Source: Cryobacterium tagatosivorans
GTDB lineage: Bacteria; Actinomycetota; Actinomycetes; Actinomycetales; Microbacteriaceae
Length of the DNA stretch: 64,000 nt
Direction: 5' to 3'
Assembly (NCBI RefSeq): GCF_004402215.1
Contig: NZ_SOEZ01000007.1
Span: forward strand, 62,001 to 126,000
The notes beneath the pieces were generated by a model. That model was not told the origin of the DNA and made no database searches. It saw nothing but the letters and a program-made list of their open reading frames with translations. Shown one piece after another: positions 7,950 through 16,973 of this stretch (positions are counted from its first letter, which is position 1; the number at the start of each line of letters is the position of its first letter). Made by a program: the position numbers and the translations under genes.

Positions 7950-8565
7950 ATTTCACACACAGGGGATGGAGTTTGGCCCGGAGTTCAGCCGTTCCCACCA
8001 TGACTCGTCCGAGCACGGCCCGCAGGGCCATGGCCGCGGGTTCGGCAGGGGAGCAGGATTTGGTCCGGGCGGTTCCGGTTTCGCTGGCTTTGGTCCGGGC
8101 TTCGGACGTGGTGCTCGCGGCTCCAGGCGGGCAAGCAAGGGCGACGTCCGGTCCGTGATTCTGTCGTTGCTGGCCGAGGGTCCGTCCAATGGCTATGGAC
8201 TCATCAGGTCGATAGAGGAGAAGACCGGTGGCGCCTGGCGGCCGAGTCCCGGCTCGGTGTATCCGACGCTGCAGCAGCTCGTGGACGAGGAACTCATTTC
8301 TCCCACGGGCGACGGTCGTCGCACCGAGTACGAGTTGACGGAGACTGGCACGGCGTACCTGGCCGAGCACGCGGACGATCTCAAAAGGGCCTGGGAGGCA
8401 ACCCCGGGCCAGTCCGAGGCGGATGCTGCCTTCCATGAGAGCGTCGGGAAGCTGTTGGGTGTCGTCCATCAGTTCCGCTTCTCTGCCACCGACGCCCAGC
8501 GCTCGGCTGCGATCGAGAAGCTCGACGAGACCCGACGCGCTCTCTATCTGATCCTCGCCGACTGA
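7939..8565 (+). CDS. PadR-family transcriptional regulator
   Basis: 208 residues from ATG 7939, with AGGTGG 8 nt upstream. Residues 1-65 are a low-complexity Gly/Phe/His/Arg segment (SRSHHDSSEHGPQGHGRGFG... repeated GFGPG units). The PadR winged helix follows at about 66-140 (SVILSLLAEGPSNGYGLIRSIEEKTGGAWRPSPGSVYPTLQQL, beta wing, YELTETG), then a C-terminal dimerisation helix region. The DNA-binding domain is intact. PadR proteins repress detoxification or efflux genes; no target other than itself and the divergent DUF6504-like gene is evident here. Confidence 0.9.
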   Translation: MKRIFHTQGMEFGPEFSRSHHDSSEHGPQGHGRGFGRGAGFGPGGSGFAGFGPGFGRGARGSRRASKGDVRSVILSLLAEGPSNGYGLIRSIEEKTGGAWRPSPGSVYPTLQQLVDEELISPTGDGRRTEYELTETGTAYLAEHADDLKRAWEATPGQSEADAAFHESVGKLLGVVHQFRFSATDAQRSAAIEKLDETRRALYLILAD

Positions 8566-8633
8566 GTGTTGCTGCGCGGTGCCGCTCGTCGACCGCTGCC
8601 GGGTGCTGCGGGCGTGCCAGTAATGGGGCTGTG

Positions 8634-8648
8634 TTGACCTGTTAACCT
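8634..8648. promoter_or_regulatory. Shared motif TTGACCTGTTAACCT upstream of the helicase gene
   Basis: This 15-mer lies 36 bp before the ATG at 8685. It recurs with one mismatch at 48449-48463, 25 bp before the relaxase start. It contains the GTTAAC palindrome. Position close to two conjugation-type genes suggests an operator or promoter element for a common plasmid/ICE regulator. Confidence 0.55.
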
Positions 8649-8684
8649 CGAAACACACCCATTCGGGGGACAGGGGAGTGGCGT

Positions 8685-11600
8685 ATGGCCGGCAGGCGTT
8701 CGAAGAAGCATGTTTCAGAGGATCAGGGCGAATTCGACCTCTGGGGACTCGATGAGAGCAGTGCTGACGCTCAGCTTGAGGCGGAACGCACCGTTGAACC
8801 GTCGCCCGTTGAGGCCGCCCTTGTTGGTGGCCGGCTGAGCTTTGATGACTTTTGGATTGAACAGGATGGTGGGACCGATGAACCAGTACGGATTGTTAGC
8901 CAGGGATCACTGGATCAAGGTGGCCCCGAGCCGGTACGCGGCGTTGCCGAACCCGGGGGAGTACTTCGAGGGTCTGGGCGAGCAGGTGCAGAGCCAGGTC
9001 GACAATCTGAGCCAGAGGATCGCCGGGTCGGACCTGGCGGGGGAGACCTACTTGGAGAAGGTGGGCCGGCTCACGATGGCGAAGAGGCAGGCCGAGGAGA
9101 TCGTGCTGGCCGACCTGGTGTGGATCACACCGGAGCTCTCAGCGGACGAAGCCCGGGAGGAGTGGGGGTCGGTGCAGCCGCCGGTGGAGGCTCTGGCGGA
9201 TTGGGCGTTCCTGATGCAGGACGAGGATCGGGAGTTCAAGTCCGTCGATCCGATCGAGCAGCTGGCGGAGGATTGGATGCTTCCGGAGAGCTTCTTGGAG
9301 GTTCTCGCGGTCCAGGACAATCCGTACCGGTTCCTGAGCGAGCAGGCGGAGATCTTGACGGAGAGCGCGAACCAGCGGTATCGCCGGTTCCGGGAGACGC
9401 AGGGCCAGGAAGAGTAGCCGCATCCAGCTTCATCCCGGACACCCAGGACGGACTCGCCCCCTCGGGCGCGAAGGCCCGCTACGGCGCGAACGTCGCCGCC
9501 ATCCGGCTCTCTCAGCAGCTGCAGGCCGAGGGTCGTCCCGCCACGAGCGCCGAGCACCAGGTTCTCGCCCGCTGGTCGAGCTGGGGGGCGGTCCCCGACG
9601 TCTTCGACGAGGCCAAGGGCAACTGGGCCAGCGAACGCACCGAGCTGAAATCGTTGCTCACCGGTGATGCGTACGCGGAGGCGCGGCGCACGACGATCAA
9701 CGCCCACTACACCGACCCGGCCTACGTGCGCGAAATCTGGTCGGCCCTGACGGGGCTGGGCTTCGAGGGCGGCCAGGTCCTCGAACCCGGTGCGGGCTCA
9801 GGCACGTTCATTGGGTTGGCCCCAGGCAGCGCCCGGATGACCGGGGTCGAGCTGGACAGCACGACGGCAGCGATTGCGAGTGGTCTCTACCCGCAGGCCG
9901 AGATCCGTGCGGAGTCCTTCGCCGACAGTCGGTTCCCGGCCGGGTATTTCGATGCCGCGGTCGGCAACGTTCCGTTCGCCGATGTCCGCCTGCATGACCC
10001 CGCACACAACGCGGGCCGGCACTCGATCCACAATCACTTCATCATCAAGTCCCTCGCCTTGACCCGGCCTGGCGGCCTGGTCGCGGTGCTGACCAGTCAC
10101 TACACGCTCGACGCGCAGAACCCGGCCGCACGCCGGGAGATGAATGCGATGGCCGATCTCGTCGGTGCCGTGCGGTTACCGTCCGGCGCGCACCGCCGCT
10201 CCGCCGGCACCGACGTCGTGACCGACCTGCTCGTCTTCCGCCGCCGCGAGATCGGCCAGCCCGCGGTGTCGCAGTTGTGGGAAACGGTCACCGCTCACCA
10301 GGTCGACGAGCAGATGGTGAAAGTCAACTCCTACTTCGATCAACGCCCCGAGAACATCCTCGGCGAGGTCCACGTCGGTACCGGGATGTACGGCAACGAA
10401 ACGTTGCACGTCACGGCCACCGACCTCCAGGCCACACCCACCGCGTTCCGTACCGCTCTGGCAGGGGTTGTCGCGGATGCCACCGAGGCCGGCCAGTTGA
10501 TGACTGCTCGCAGTGCCCTGTCCGAGCGGAAACTCTCGACCTACCGGCCGGCCGAACCGGCCGAGTGGGACGGCACGATCACCGTCCAGGAACACGGGAC
10601 GTTCACCATCGTCCGCACCGGTCAGCACGAGCCGCTCCACGTCCCGAAGAACGGGGTCACCGAACTCACGGCGCTGCTCGGCCTTCGCGACGCGGGGACA
10701 GCTCTCCTGGCGGCGGAGTCCATCACGGTGGACGACACCGACGAGATCGTCGCCGCCCGGACAACTCTCCGCGACCGGTACGACACCTACAAGGCGACCT
10801 ACGGGCCCCTCAACCGGTTCACCTTGCGCCCCACAGGCCGTGACGATCCGGAAACAGGCGAACCGGGGATGGCCCGCATCACGCCGACCCCCGCCCGGAT
10901 CCTGCGGAAAGACCCCTTCGGGCCCCTGGTGATGGCGCTGGAGAACTTCGACGAGGAACGACAGAGCGCCGCGCCTGCAGCGATGCTCAAACAGCGCGTC
11001 GTGGCACCACGCCCCACCACGCGCGGCGCAGAAACCCCAGCCGAGGCCATCACGCTCAGCCTGGACCGGACGGGCCGCATCGACCTAGAAACGATCGCGC
11101 ACCTGCTCGGCCAGGACCAGAGCGAAGCGCGCGCCGGCCTGGGGGAGATGGTCTACGACGACCCGATAACCGGCCAGCTCATCCACGCACCCGAGTACCT
11201 CTCCGGTGACGTACGCGTCAAGCTCGATGCCGCGCAGGCCGCCGCGCAAACCAACCCCGAGCAGTACACGGCCAACGTGAACGCGTTGGCCGCGGCCTTG
11301 CCGGAGAAGCTCACGATGGAGCAAATCCGGGCGCGCATGGGAGCCGTGTGGATCGACGCCGACACGCACAAACAGTTCCTGCAGGAGCTCCTCCGCGACC
11401 GAGGCCTGAGGGTCGAGAACCCGATGGCGGGCATGTGGGAAGTGCGCGGCAACCGTCAGAGCCTCCGGGCCACCAGCGAATGGGGCACCAAACGTCGCCC
11501 CGCAACCGACATCGCCCAGGCTCTGATGGAGCAGAAGCCCCTCATCGTCCGCGACGACATCGAAGAGCTGGGCAAGAAGAAAAGCGTCGTGAACGCTTTG

Positions 11601-14447
11601 GAGACGACGGCCGCGCAGGAGAAAGCCGACAACCTGCAGGAACGGTTCGCCAACTGGATCTGGGAAGACCCCGAGCGAGCGACACGCCTCACGGACGAGT
11701 ACAACCGCCGGTTCAACTCGATCGCGCTCCGCGACTACAGCCACGAGGGCGACTATCTGACGTTGCCCGGTGTGGCGTTGAACTTCGTCCCGCGGTCGCA
11801 CCAGCGCGCCGCGGTCGCACGGATGCTCTCCGAACCGGCCGTGGGGTTGTTCCACCAAGTCGGTGCGGGCAAGACCGCGGAAATGGTCATGGGCACCATG
11901 GAGCTTGGCCGGATGGGACTCATCACCAAACCGGTGGTCGTCGTTCCCAACCACATGCTCGAGCAGTTCGCCCGCGAGTGGCTCCAGATCTACCCGCAGG
12001 CCCGCATCCTCGCCGCGTCCAGCGATGACCTCGCCGGCGACAAGCGACGCCTGTTCGTCGCCCGCGCGGCCGCGAACGACTGGGACGCGATCATCATGAC
12101 CCGCACCGCATTCCTCCGCATCCCGCTCTCACCCGCGACCGAGGCGGACTACGTCAACCGTGAGGTATCCGCCGTGCGAACGGTGCTCGAAGCGGCCACC
12201 GGTGACGACGCGATGACGGTGAAACGCCTCGAGAAGACCTTGATGGCGTTGGAAGAGAAGTTCAAGAAACTCACCGACAAGCCCCGCGACCCAGGCATCA
12301 CATTCGAGTCCACCGGCATCGACTACGTCGTCGTGGACGAGATGCACGACTATAAGAACCTCGCCACCGCGTCCAACATCAGGGACGCCGCCATCACGGG
12401 CGCGGATCGCGCGATCGACCTGCACATGAAGCTCGAGTACCTGCGCTCCCAGCACGGCGACCGCGTCGTCACCGTGGCCACGGCCACCCCGCTGGCCAAC
12501 AGCATCACCGAGGCGTATGTGATGCAGCGCTACCTCCGGCCCGACCTGCTCGAGAACGCCGGCATCGGACACTTCGACGCCTGGGCGGCGACGTTCGGGC
12601 AGACGGTGACCGAGATGGAGATGGCGCCTACCGGTGGCGGTAACTTCCGGTTGAAGACCAGGTTCGCGAAGTTCCAGAACGTGCCCGAAATGCTCCGGAT
12701 GTGGCACGTGTTCGCGGACGTCAAGACCGCCGAGGACCTCAAGCTCCCGACACCGTTGTTGCGTGAGCGTGCGGATGGGCAGCGGGTGCCCGAGAACATT
12801 GTGCTGCAGCCGGGTCCGGAGCTCGAGGCGTATATCGCGGAGATTGGTGAGCGGGCCGAGCGGGTGGCGAATAAGTCGGTGCGGCCCGAGGAAGACAACA
12901 TGCTCAAGATCTCCACGGACGGTCGGAAGGCTGCCCTGGACGTGCGTATGGTCGGTGGCGACCAACCGGGTGGGCCGACGAAGATCGACGCGGTCGCTCA
13001 CCAGGTGCTGCGCATCTGGAACGACACCAAGCACCTCACCTACCTCGACGACGTCACCAAAGAGCCATCGCTGACGCCAGGCGCGCTGCAGCTGGTTTTC
13101 AGCGACCTGGGCACGCCGAAACCTGACCGGTGGAACGCGTACGACGAACTGCGGGCGAAGCTCGTCGACGGCGGGATGCCCGCCGAGTCCATCCGGTACA
13201 TTCACGAGGCCAAAACCGACCCCGACAAGGCACGCCTGTTCGCGGCCGCGCGGGCCGGGCATGTGGCCGTGCTCGTCGGGTCGACCGCGAAGATGGGTGT
13301 TGGCACGAATGTGCAGGCCCGCGCGATCGCCCTGCATCACATGGACTGCCCGTGGCGCCCCGCGGACATCGAACAGCGCGACGGCCGCATTGTGCGGCAG
13401 GGAAACCAGAACCCTGAGATTGGTCTCTACCGGTACGTCGTCGAGCGCAGCTTCGACAGCTACATGTGGCAGACCGTCGAGCGGAAAGCGAAGTTCATTT
13501 CCCAGATCATGCGCGGCCGGCTCGACATGCGCGAGATCGAAGACATCGGTGACGTCGCCCTCGGTGCGGCCGAGACGAAAGCACTCTCGTCCGGGAACCC
13601 GCTCCTGATGGAGCAGTCCGTCGCCAACAACGACGTCTCCAAGCTGCAACGCCTCGAGCGCGCCTGGCAGCGCAACCAGACCAACCTTGCCAGTATGCGC
13701 GTCAGAGCCACCACCCAGCTCGGAACGCTGGACCGCCACATCGACGCGCTGACGGCCGCGCTCCCACGCGCCGTGGACACCAGCGATGACCTCTTCCAGA
13801 TGACGGTCGCCGGCCGAGACTACGGCAAACGAGCGGACGCGGGCATCGCGATCGGGGAGTGGGCGGCACGCAACGGCGTGGGCTACCTGCCCACAAATGT
13901 CGACCGGAACCTGGGGAATCTCGGCCACGTCGGCGGGTTCCCCATCGACGTCACCTCACGCACTTCTTTGGGCCAGGTGCGCATCGTCGCTGAGCTCCGC
14001 GACGTACCCGGGGCGAGCGTGAACGTGCCGCGGGACCAGTTCTCCGAAGCCGGTGTCGGGTTCGTGCGGCAGCTCGAGAACCGGGCCGCATCACTGCCCA
14101 AACTGATCGCCGAGACCAAGCAGAAACGCGTCGAGGCCGAGACCACCATCACGGAGGTCGACGCGCGAATCGGCGACCCGTTCAAACACAGCGACGACCT
14201 CCACGAAGCGCAGACCCGGCAAGCCCGCGTCCTCACGGACCTCGCGGCCCTGGCCAACGACCAGAACCAGCGCACAGAGACGACCGGCGATGCCGCGCCA
14301 GCTCGTGCGGATGAACAGGCGACCGGGCGTGATCGGATGAAGAAACTCGCCGAGCGAGCTCGGACCAGAGCCGAAGGCGGCGACCAGGACGAGCACGGGG
14401 ATCAAGGCCCCGAGATCAGGGCAAGCCCGCCACGACCTCAGGTGTAG
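8685..14447 (+). CDS. Giant N6-adenine methylase/SNF2-type helicase of conjugative elements
   Basis: A single open frame of 1920 codons. From about residue 246 it is clearly coding. A Rossmann methylase carries LEPGAGSGTFIG (motif I, about residue 366) and GNVPFAD (NPPF-type motif). A helicase follows with HQVGAGKTAEM (Walker A, about 1057), VVVDEMHDYKNL (DEAH-like box, about 1216) and QRDGRIVRQGNQN (motif VI, about 1564), then a coiled C-terminus. Such proteins are common on actinobacterial plasmids/ICEs and resemble DarB-type anti-restriction proteins. ATG 8685 has GGGGAG upstream. Residues about 65-245 are Gly/Pro/Arg-rich and overlap a better-looking gene in another frame, so either they are a linker or the real start is later (e.g. 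GTG 9162). Confidence 0.8.
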   Translation: MAGRRSKKHVSEDQGEFDLWGLDESSADAQLEAERTVEPSPVEAALVGGRLSFDDFWIEQDGGTDEPVRIVSQGSLDQGGPEPVRGVAEPGGVLRGSGRAGAEPGRQSEPEDRRVGPGGGDLLGEGGPAHDGEEAGRGDRAGRPGVDHTGALSGRSPGGVGVGAAAGGGSGGLGVPDAGRGSGVQVRRSDRAAGGGLDASGELLGGSRGPGQSVPVPERAGGDLDGEREPAVSPVPGDAGPGRVAASSFIPDTQDGLAPSGAKARYGANVAAIRLSQQLQAEGRPATSAEHQVLARWSSWGAVPDVFDEAKGNWASERTELKSLLTGDAYAEARRTTINAHYTDPAYVREIWSALTGLGFEGGQVLEPGAGSGTFIGLAPGSARMTGVELDSTTAAIASGLYPQAEIRAESFADSRFPAGYFDAAVGNVPFADVRLHDPAHNAGRHSIHNHFIIKSLALTRPGGLVAVLTSHYTLDAQNPAARREMNAMADLVGAVRLPSGAHRRSAGTDVVTDLLVFRRREIGQPAVSQLWETVTAHQVDEQMVKVNSYFDQRPENILGEVHVGTGMYGNETLHVTATDLQATPTAFRTALAGVVADATEAGQLMTARSALSERKLSTYRPAEPAEWDGTITVQEHGTFTIVRTGQHEPLHVPKNGVTELTALLGLRDAGTALLAAESITVDDTDEIVAARTTLRDRYDTYKATYGPLNRFTLRPTGRDDPETGEPGMARITPTPARILRKDPFGPLVMALENFDEERQSAAPAAMLKQRVVAPRPTTRGAETPAEAITLSLDRTGRIDLETIAHLLGQDQSEARAGLGEMVYDDPITGQLIHAPEYLSGDVRVKLDAAQAAAQTNPEQYTANVNALAAALPEKLTMEQIRARMGAVWIDADTHKQFLQELLRDRGLRVENPMAGMWEVRGNRQSLRATSEWGTKRRPATDIAQALMEQKPLIVRDDIEELGKKKSVVNALETTAAQEKADNLQERFANWIWEDPERATRLTDEYNRRFNSIALRDYSHEGDYLTLPGVALNFVPRSHQRAAVARMLSEPAVGLFHQVGAGKTAEMVMGTMELGRMGLITKPVVVVPNHMLEQFAREWLQIYPQARILAASSDDLAGDKRRLFVARAAANDWDAIIMTRTAFLRIPLSPATEADYVNREVSAVRTVLEAATGDDAMTVKRLEKTLMALEEKFKKLTDKPRDPGITFESTGIDYVVVDEMHDYKNLATASNIRDAAITGADRAIDLHMKLEYLRSQHGDRVVTVATATPLANSITEAYVMQRYLRPDLLENAGIGHFDAWAATFGQTVTEMEMAPTGGGNFRLKTRFAKFQNVPEMLRMWHVFADVKTAEDLKLPTPLLRERADGQRVPENIVLQPGPELEAYIAEIGERAERVANKSVRPEEDNMLKISTDGRKAALDVRMVGGDQPGGPTKIDAVAHQVLRIWNDTKHLTYLDDVTKEPSLTPGALQLVFSDLGTPKPDRWNAYDELRAKLVDGGMPAESIRYIHEAKTDPDKARLFAAARAGHVAVLVGSTAKMGVGTNVQARAIALHHMDCPWRPADIEQRDGRIVRQGNQNPEIGLYRYVVERSFDSYMWQTVERKAKFISQIMRGRLDMREIEDIGDVALGAAETKALSSGNPLLMEQSVANNDVSKLQRLERAWQRNQTNLASMRVRATTQLGTLDRHIDALTAALPRAVDTSDDLFQMTVAGRDYGKRADAGIAIGEWAARNGVGYLPTNVDRNLGNLGHVGGFPIDVTSRTSLGQVRIVAELRDVPGASVNVPRDQFSEAGVGFVRQLENRAASLPKLIAETKQKRVEAETTITEVDARIGDPFKHSDDLHEAQTRQARVLTDLAALANDQNQRTETTGDAAPARADEQATGRDRMKKLAERARTRAEGGDQDEHGDQGPEIRASPPRPQV
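8878..9417 (+). CDS. tnpV: TnpV-like protein nested in the helicase frame
   Basis: 179 residues from ATG 8878: MNQYGLLARDHWIKVAPSRY..., then acidic helical stretches (YLEKVGRLTMAKRQAEEIVLADLVWITPE) and a TnpV-like ending. I recognise this type from actinobacterial conjugative elements, where it precedes the large helicase. Third codon positions are almost all G/C in this frame, so it is the main coding frame for 8878-9417. It lies wholly inside the longer open frame that starts at 8685. An in-frame ATG at 8842 is possible but has less support. Role unknown. Confidence 0.7.
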   Translation: MNQYGLLARDHWIKVAPSRYAALPNPGEYFEGLGEQVQSQVDNLSQRIAGSDLAGETYLEKVGRLTMAKRQAEEIVLADLVWITPELSADEAREEWGSVQPPVEALADWAFLMQDEDREFKSVDPIEQLAEDWMLPESFLEVLAVQDNPYRFLSEQAEILTESANQRYRRFRETQGQEE

Positions 14448-14615
14448 CGGCCTGGTGTTATGTGGGCGGTTTCTTCCAGTTCGATGGTTAGGCTCTGCAC
14501 GCTGGACCGGAAGGACTCGAACCCCAAGTCCCGGGACGAGCGGAATCTGACCCACTGTGCGGCCCGGTCGGCAGTGCGACGTCGGCCCTTCTGCCTCGCG
14601 TGGGGTTCAGGATTG

Positions 14616-14648
14616 CTTGAAAAGTAAATACCTACTATACTTTTCAAG
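14616..14648. promoter_or_regulatory. abiE operator: perfect 11-bp inverted repeat
   Basis: CTTGAAAAGTA (14616-14626) and TACTTTTCAAG (14638-14648) are perfect inverted copies separated by 11 bp, ending one base before the abiEi start codon. AbiEi antitoxins are known to repress their own operon by binding inverted repeats in the promoter, so this is very likely its operator. The intervening TACTAT may be the -10 box. Confidence 0.75.
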
Positions 14649-14649
14649 T

Positions 14650-15648
14650 ATGAGTGTGGTGGTTGAGCCGATCCTTGAGGATCTAGCTTCCGGGCAGTGG
14701 GGGCTGTTTACGGCTGCTCAGGCGCGGGTGCGACTGGTGAGCCGCGCTAATCTGTCCCACCGGGAACGTGATGGGCGTCTCGTGCGGCTCGCGCACGGGG
14801 TGTACCGGCTGGGTGGGGTGCCGGTGGCGCCTCTGGATGAGCTGCGGGCGGCTTGGATGTCGACGGAGCCGGAGAAGCTGGCTTGGGAGCGGGTCGATGC
14901 TCCGGAGGTCGTGGTTGGAGGGGCAGCAGCGGCCGCAGTGCATGAGTGTGGCGATATTGAACCGGCGCCGTACCGACTATTTTCGCGCGGTCGGCGTCAG
15001 ACTCAACGGGCGGACATTGCGTACCGGCAGCGCGTGCTGGATCCAGAGGATGTTGTTGTGGTGGGGGGACTTCCGGTGACGAGTATCGAGCGCACCGTCG
15101 CTGATCTCGTCGATGAGGTTGGGGATCTCTCCCTGGTCGGTGATGTGCTCGCGGACGCGACCCGGGGAGATCGCGCGGTTGACCTGGACCGCCTTGTCCA
15201 CCTGCTGGCCCCCTACGCGGCACGGTATGGGCACTCTCGCGGGGATGGGTCAGCGCTGCTGGAACAACTCCGCAGGAGTGCGGGCATCGACGATGTTGCT
15301 GTTGCTCGCGCACTGGTGCAACGTCCCGCTGTTGGCGCTGCCCTGGCAAACGTCATCAGCCGAGAAGTTGCAGAACAGCTTCGAGTCATTGCCGCTCAGT
15401 TTCAATCCCAGCTGGGGGAGAACGCTCAGTTCCGCGAACAAATAGACCTGATGCTTGCGCCCCTGCACGAGCAGAGCCGTGTCGTCTCCGAGATCGCGGA
15501 CACGGTGCTTGCGCCGGTCCTTCGACAGAATCGAGAGCAGATGAATCAGATCACGAAGACGATCGCATCACAGCTACCCACCATCACGATGCCGAGGCCC
15601 ACAATGCCAGTCATAAATTTCCGCACCGATACGCAGACCGATGAGTAA
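14650..15648 (+). CDS. AbiEi-type antitoxin (type IV toxin-antitoxin)
   Basis: 332 residues from ATG 14650. An N-terminal winged helix (QWGLFTAAQARVRLVSRANLSHRERDGRLVRLAHGVYRL, about 17-57) is the AbiEi DNA-binding domain. The AbiEi antitoxin core (VTSIERTVADLVDEVGDLSLVGDVLADA) follows at about 140-170, then a long C-terminal helical extension ending in TQTDE. It neutralises the AbiEii nucleotidyltransferase without binding it and represses the operon. The downstream toxin frame starts at 15641 and overlaps the antitoxin stop by 8 bp, as expected for a coupled pair. The antitoxin is intact although the toxin is not. Confidence 0.88.
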   Translation: MSVVVEPILEDLASGQWGLFTAAQARVRLVSRANLSHRERDGRLVRLAHGVYRLGGVPVAPLDELRAAWMSTEPEKLAWERVDAPEVVVGGAAAAAVHECGDIEPAPYRLFSRGRRQTQRADIAYRQRVLDPEDVVVVGGLPVTSIERTVADLVDEVGDLSLVGDVLADATRGDRAVDLDRLVHLLAPYAARYGHSRGDGSALLEQLRRSAGIDDVAVARALVQRPAVGAALANVISREVAEQLRVIAAQFQSQLGENAQFREQIDLMLAPLHEQSRVVSEIADTVLAPVLRQNREQMNQITKTIASQLPTITMPRPTMPVINFRTDTQTDE

Positions 15649-16564
15649 CGGCCAGCCGTACCCGGATGGGCGGGCGGTGCTGTCCGCGATCAAGGAGAAG
15701 GCGCTCTCCGCGCATCGCAGCGGGGTGGGAACGTCGGTTCAGAGCCTCATTGAACTGGCAATTTTCGATCGCTTTCTCTGCCGGGTGTTCTCCGCCCGGG
15801 ACTGCCCGTTTGCTCTGAAGGGTGGCACCAGCATGCTGGCGAGGCTTCCTGGGGCGAGGCGGACGAGAGACGTTGACTTGGAGACGGCGGAGATGAGTAT
15901 TGACGAGGCCATCACGCAACTCCGTGCGACGGTCAGCGTCGACCTGGGGGATCATCTGGAGTTCCGATATCTGCGCCACCGGGACACGGGCGGACGCAAT
16001 CAGCCTGAACTCCAGGCGGCCGCAGTCACCTTCAGCGTCACAGTGCGTGGCGCTGGAACCCAGAACCCCGTCCATGTTGATCTGGCTATCCACAAACGCA
16101 CGCCCGCGGCACCGCTGGATAAGATCACCTCGGCTTTCAGACTCGACATGTCTCGCCTCGGCCCCGTCGTGGCGTATCAGGCGATCGCTGTCGAGGATCA
16201 GATCGCTGACAAGGCGTGCGCCACCCTCTCGATCTACGGCGGGTAATCCTCGACCCGATCGAAAGATCTCGTCGACCTGGCCATCCTCGCCCGAACAATG
16301 CGCATCAACGCGCGGCAACTACGCATCAGTGTTCATACCGAAGCGCTCCACCGGCACCTTTCAGCATTCACAACGCTCGTGGTGCCGCGATCCATGACTG
16401 ATGGGTACGGCAAAGTTGCCCGAACAGTCCCACTTCTGGGCGATCTCCTCAACCCCGACGACGCAATTTCTGTTGTCAACGCGATGCTGCAGCCAGCTCT
16501 CAGCGGGGATATCACGGACGGCCAATGGGACCCCACGCAACAGCAGTGGGTCGATCAGCACTAA
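15641..16564 (+). pseudogene. AbiEii nucleotidyltransferase toxin interrupted by an in-frame TAA
   Basis: The AbiEii toxin frame begins MSNGQPYPDG and contains the nucleotidyltransferase signature FALKGGTSMLARL (about 47-59) and RRTRDVDLE (about 66-74), then a downstream DLAIHKR strand. At codon 202 a TAA (16244-16246) stops translation after KACATLSIYGG. The very same frame continues with SSTRSKDLVDLAILART..., the conserved KDLVDL helix of the family, to a natural stop at 16564, giving a 307-residue full length. A single substitution therefore appears to have killed the toxin. Alternatives are a sequencing error or a functional 201-aa form. Confidence 0.8.
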
Positions 16565-16973
16565 CGATTGAGCACCAGGCCTTCAGCCGGCAGCCGCACC
16601 AAGGTGCGGCGCTGTGTCGCTGAGAGCGGTGGTCTCCCGGCCGCTAGCGCGCTCACAAAAGAGCGGGCCGACCACCCCGCTCGAGCGGCCTCACATCCAG
16701 GGATTGGCGAAGGCCCACTGCAATCGCGGTGGGCCCTCAACCATCAAAGTAGCCGACGCCACTGACAACGCCACCTCAAGCGGCGCGTTCCACAGGGCGG
16801 AGGCTGGCGACTGCCCGGACCGATTGCAGGCCAGGAGCGGGGCCGCGCGGGTCTGTGCCGGTCGAGGGTGTCACGCTGCGCTCGCGGGAGCAACTCGCCC
16901 CGTTCCTGCAGGAGCCGCAGTGCCCGGGTTGGAAGTCGGTTCACGAGCTGCCGAAGATCGGCACGTTCGGCGG
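16565..16973. other. Gap with hairpins and a possible gene remnant
   Basis: Two perfect GC hairpins are visible: GCCGCACC-AA-GGTGCGGC (16593-16610) and GGCCCAC-N10-GTGGGCC (16712-16735). Neither has a T-tract; they may end the abiE transcript. Near 16830-16979 a plus-strand frame reads ...EGVTLRSREQLAPFLQEPQ...KIGTFGG and stops; it may be a remnant of an unknown gene. Its stop overlaps the end of the convergent dehydrogenase gene. Confidence 0.4.

Noticed and set aside
12129-13928. 599-codon open frame antisense to the helicase
   Set aside because: Codon bias and motifs belong to the plus-strand helicase; the antisense product is His/Arg/Val-rich without domains.
16223-16300. Frameshift in abiEii
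   Set aside because: The conserved C-terminal part lies in the same frame as the N-terminal part; the break is a stop codon, not a shift.
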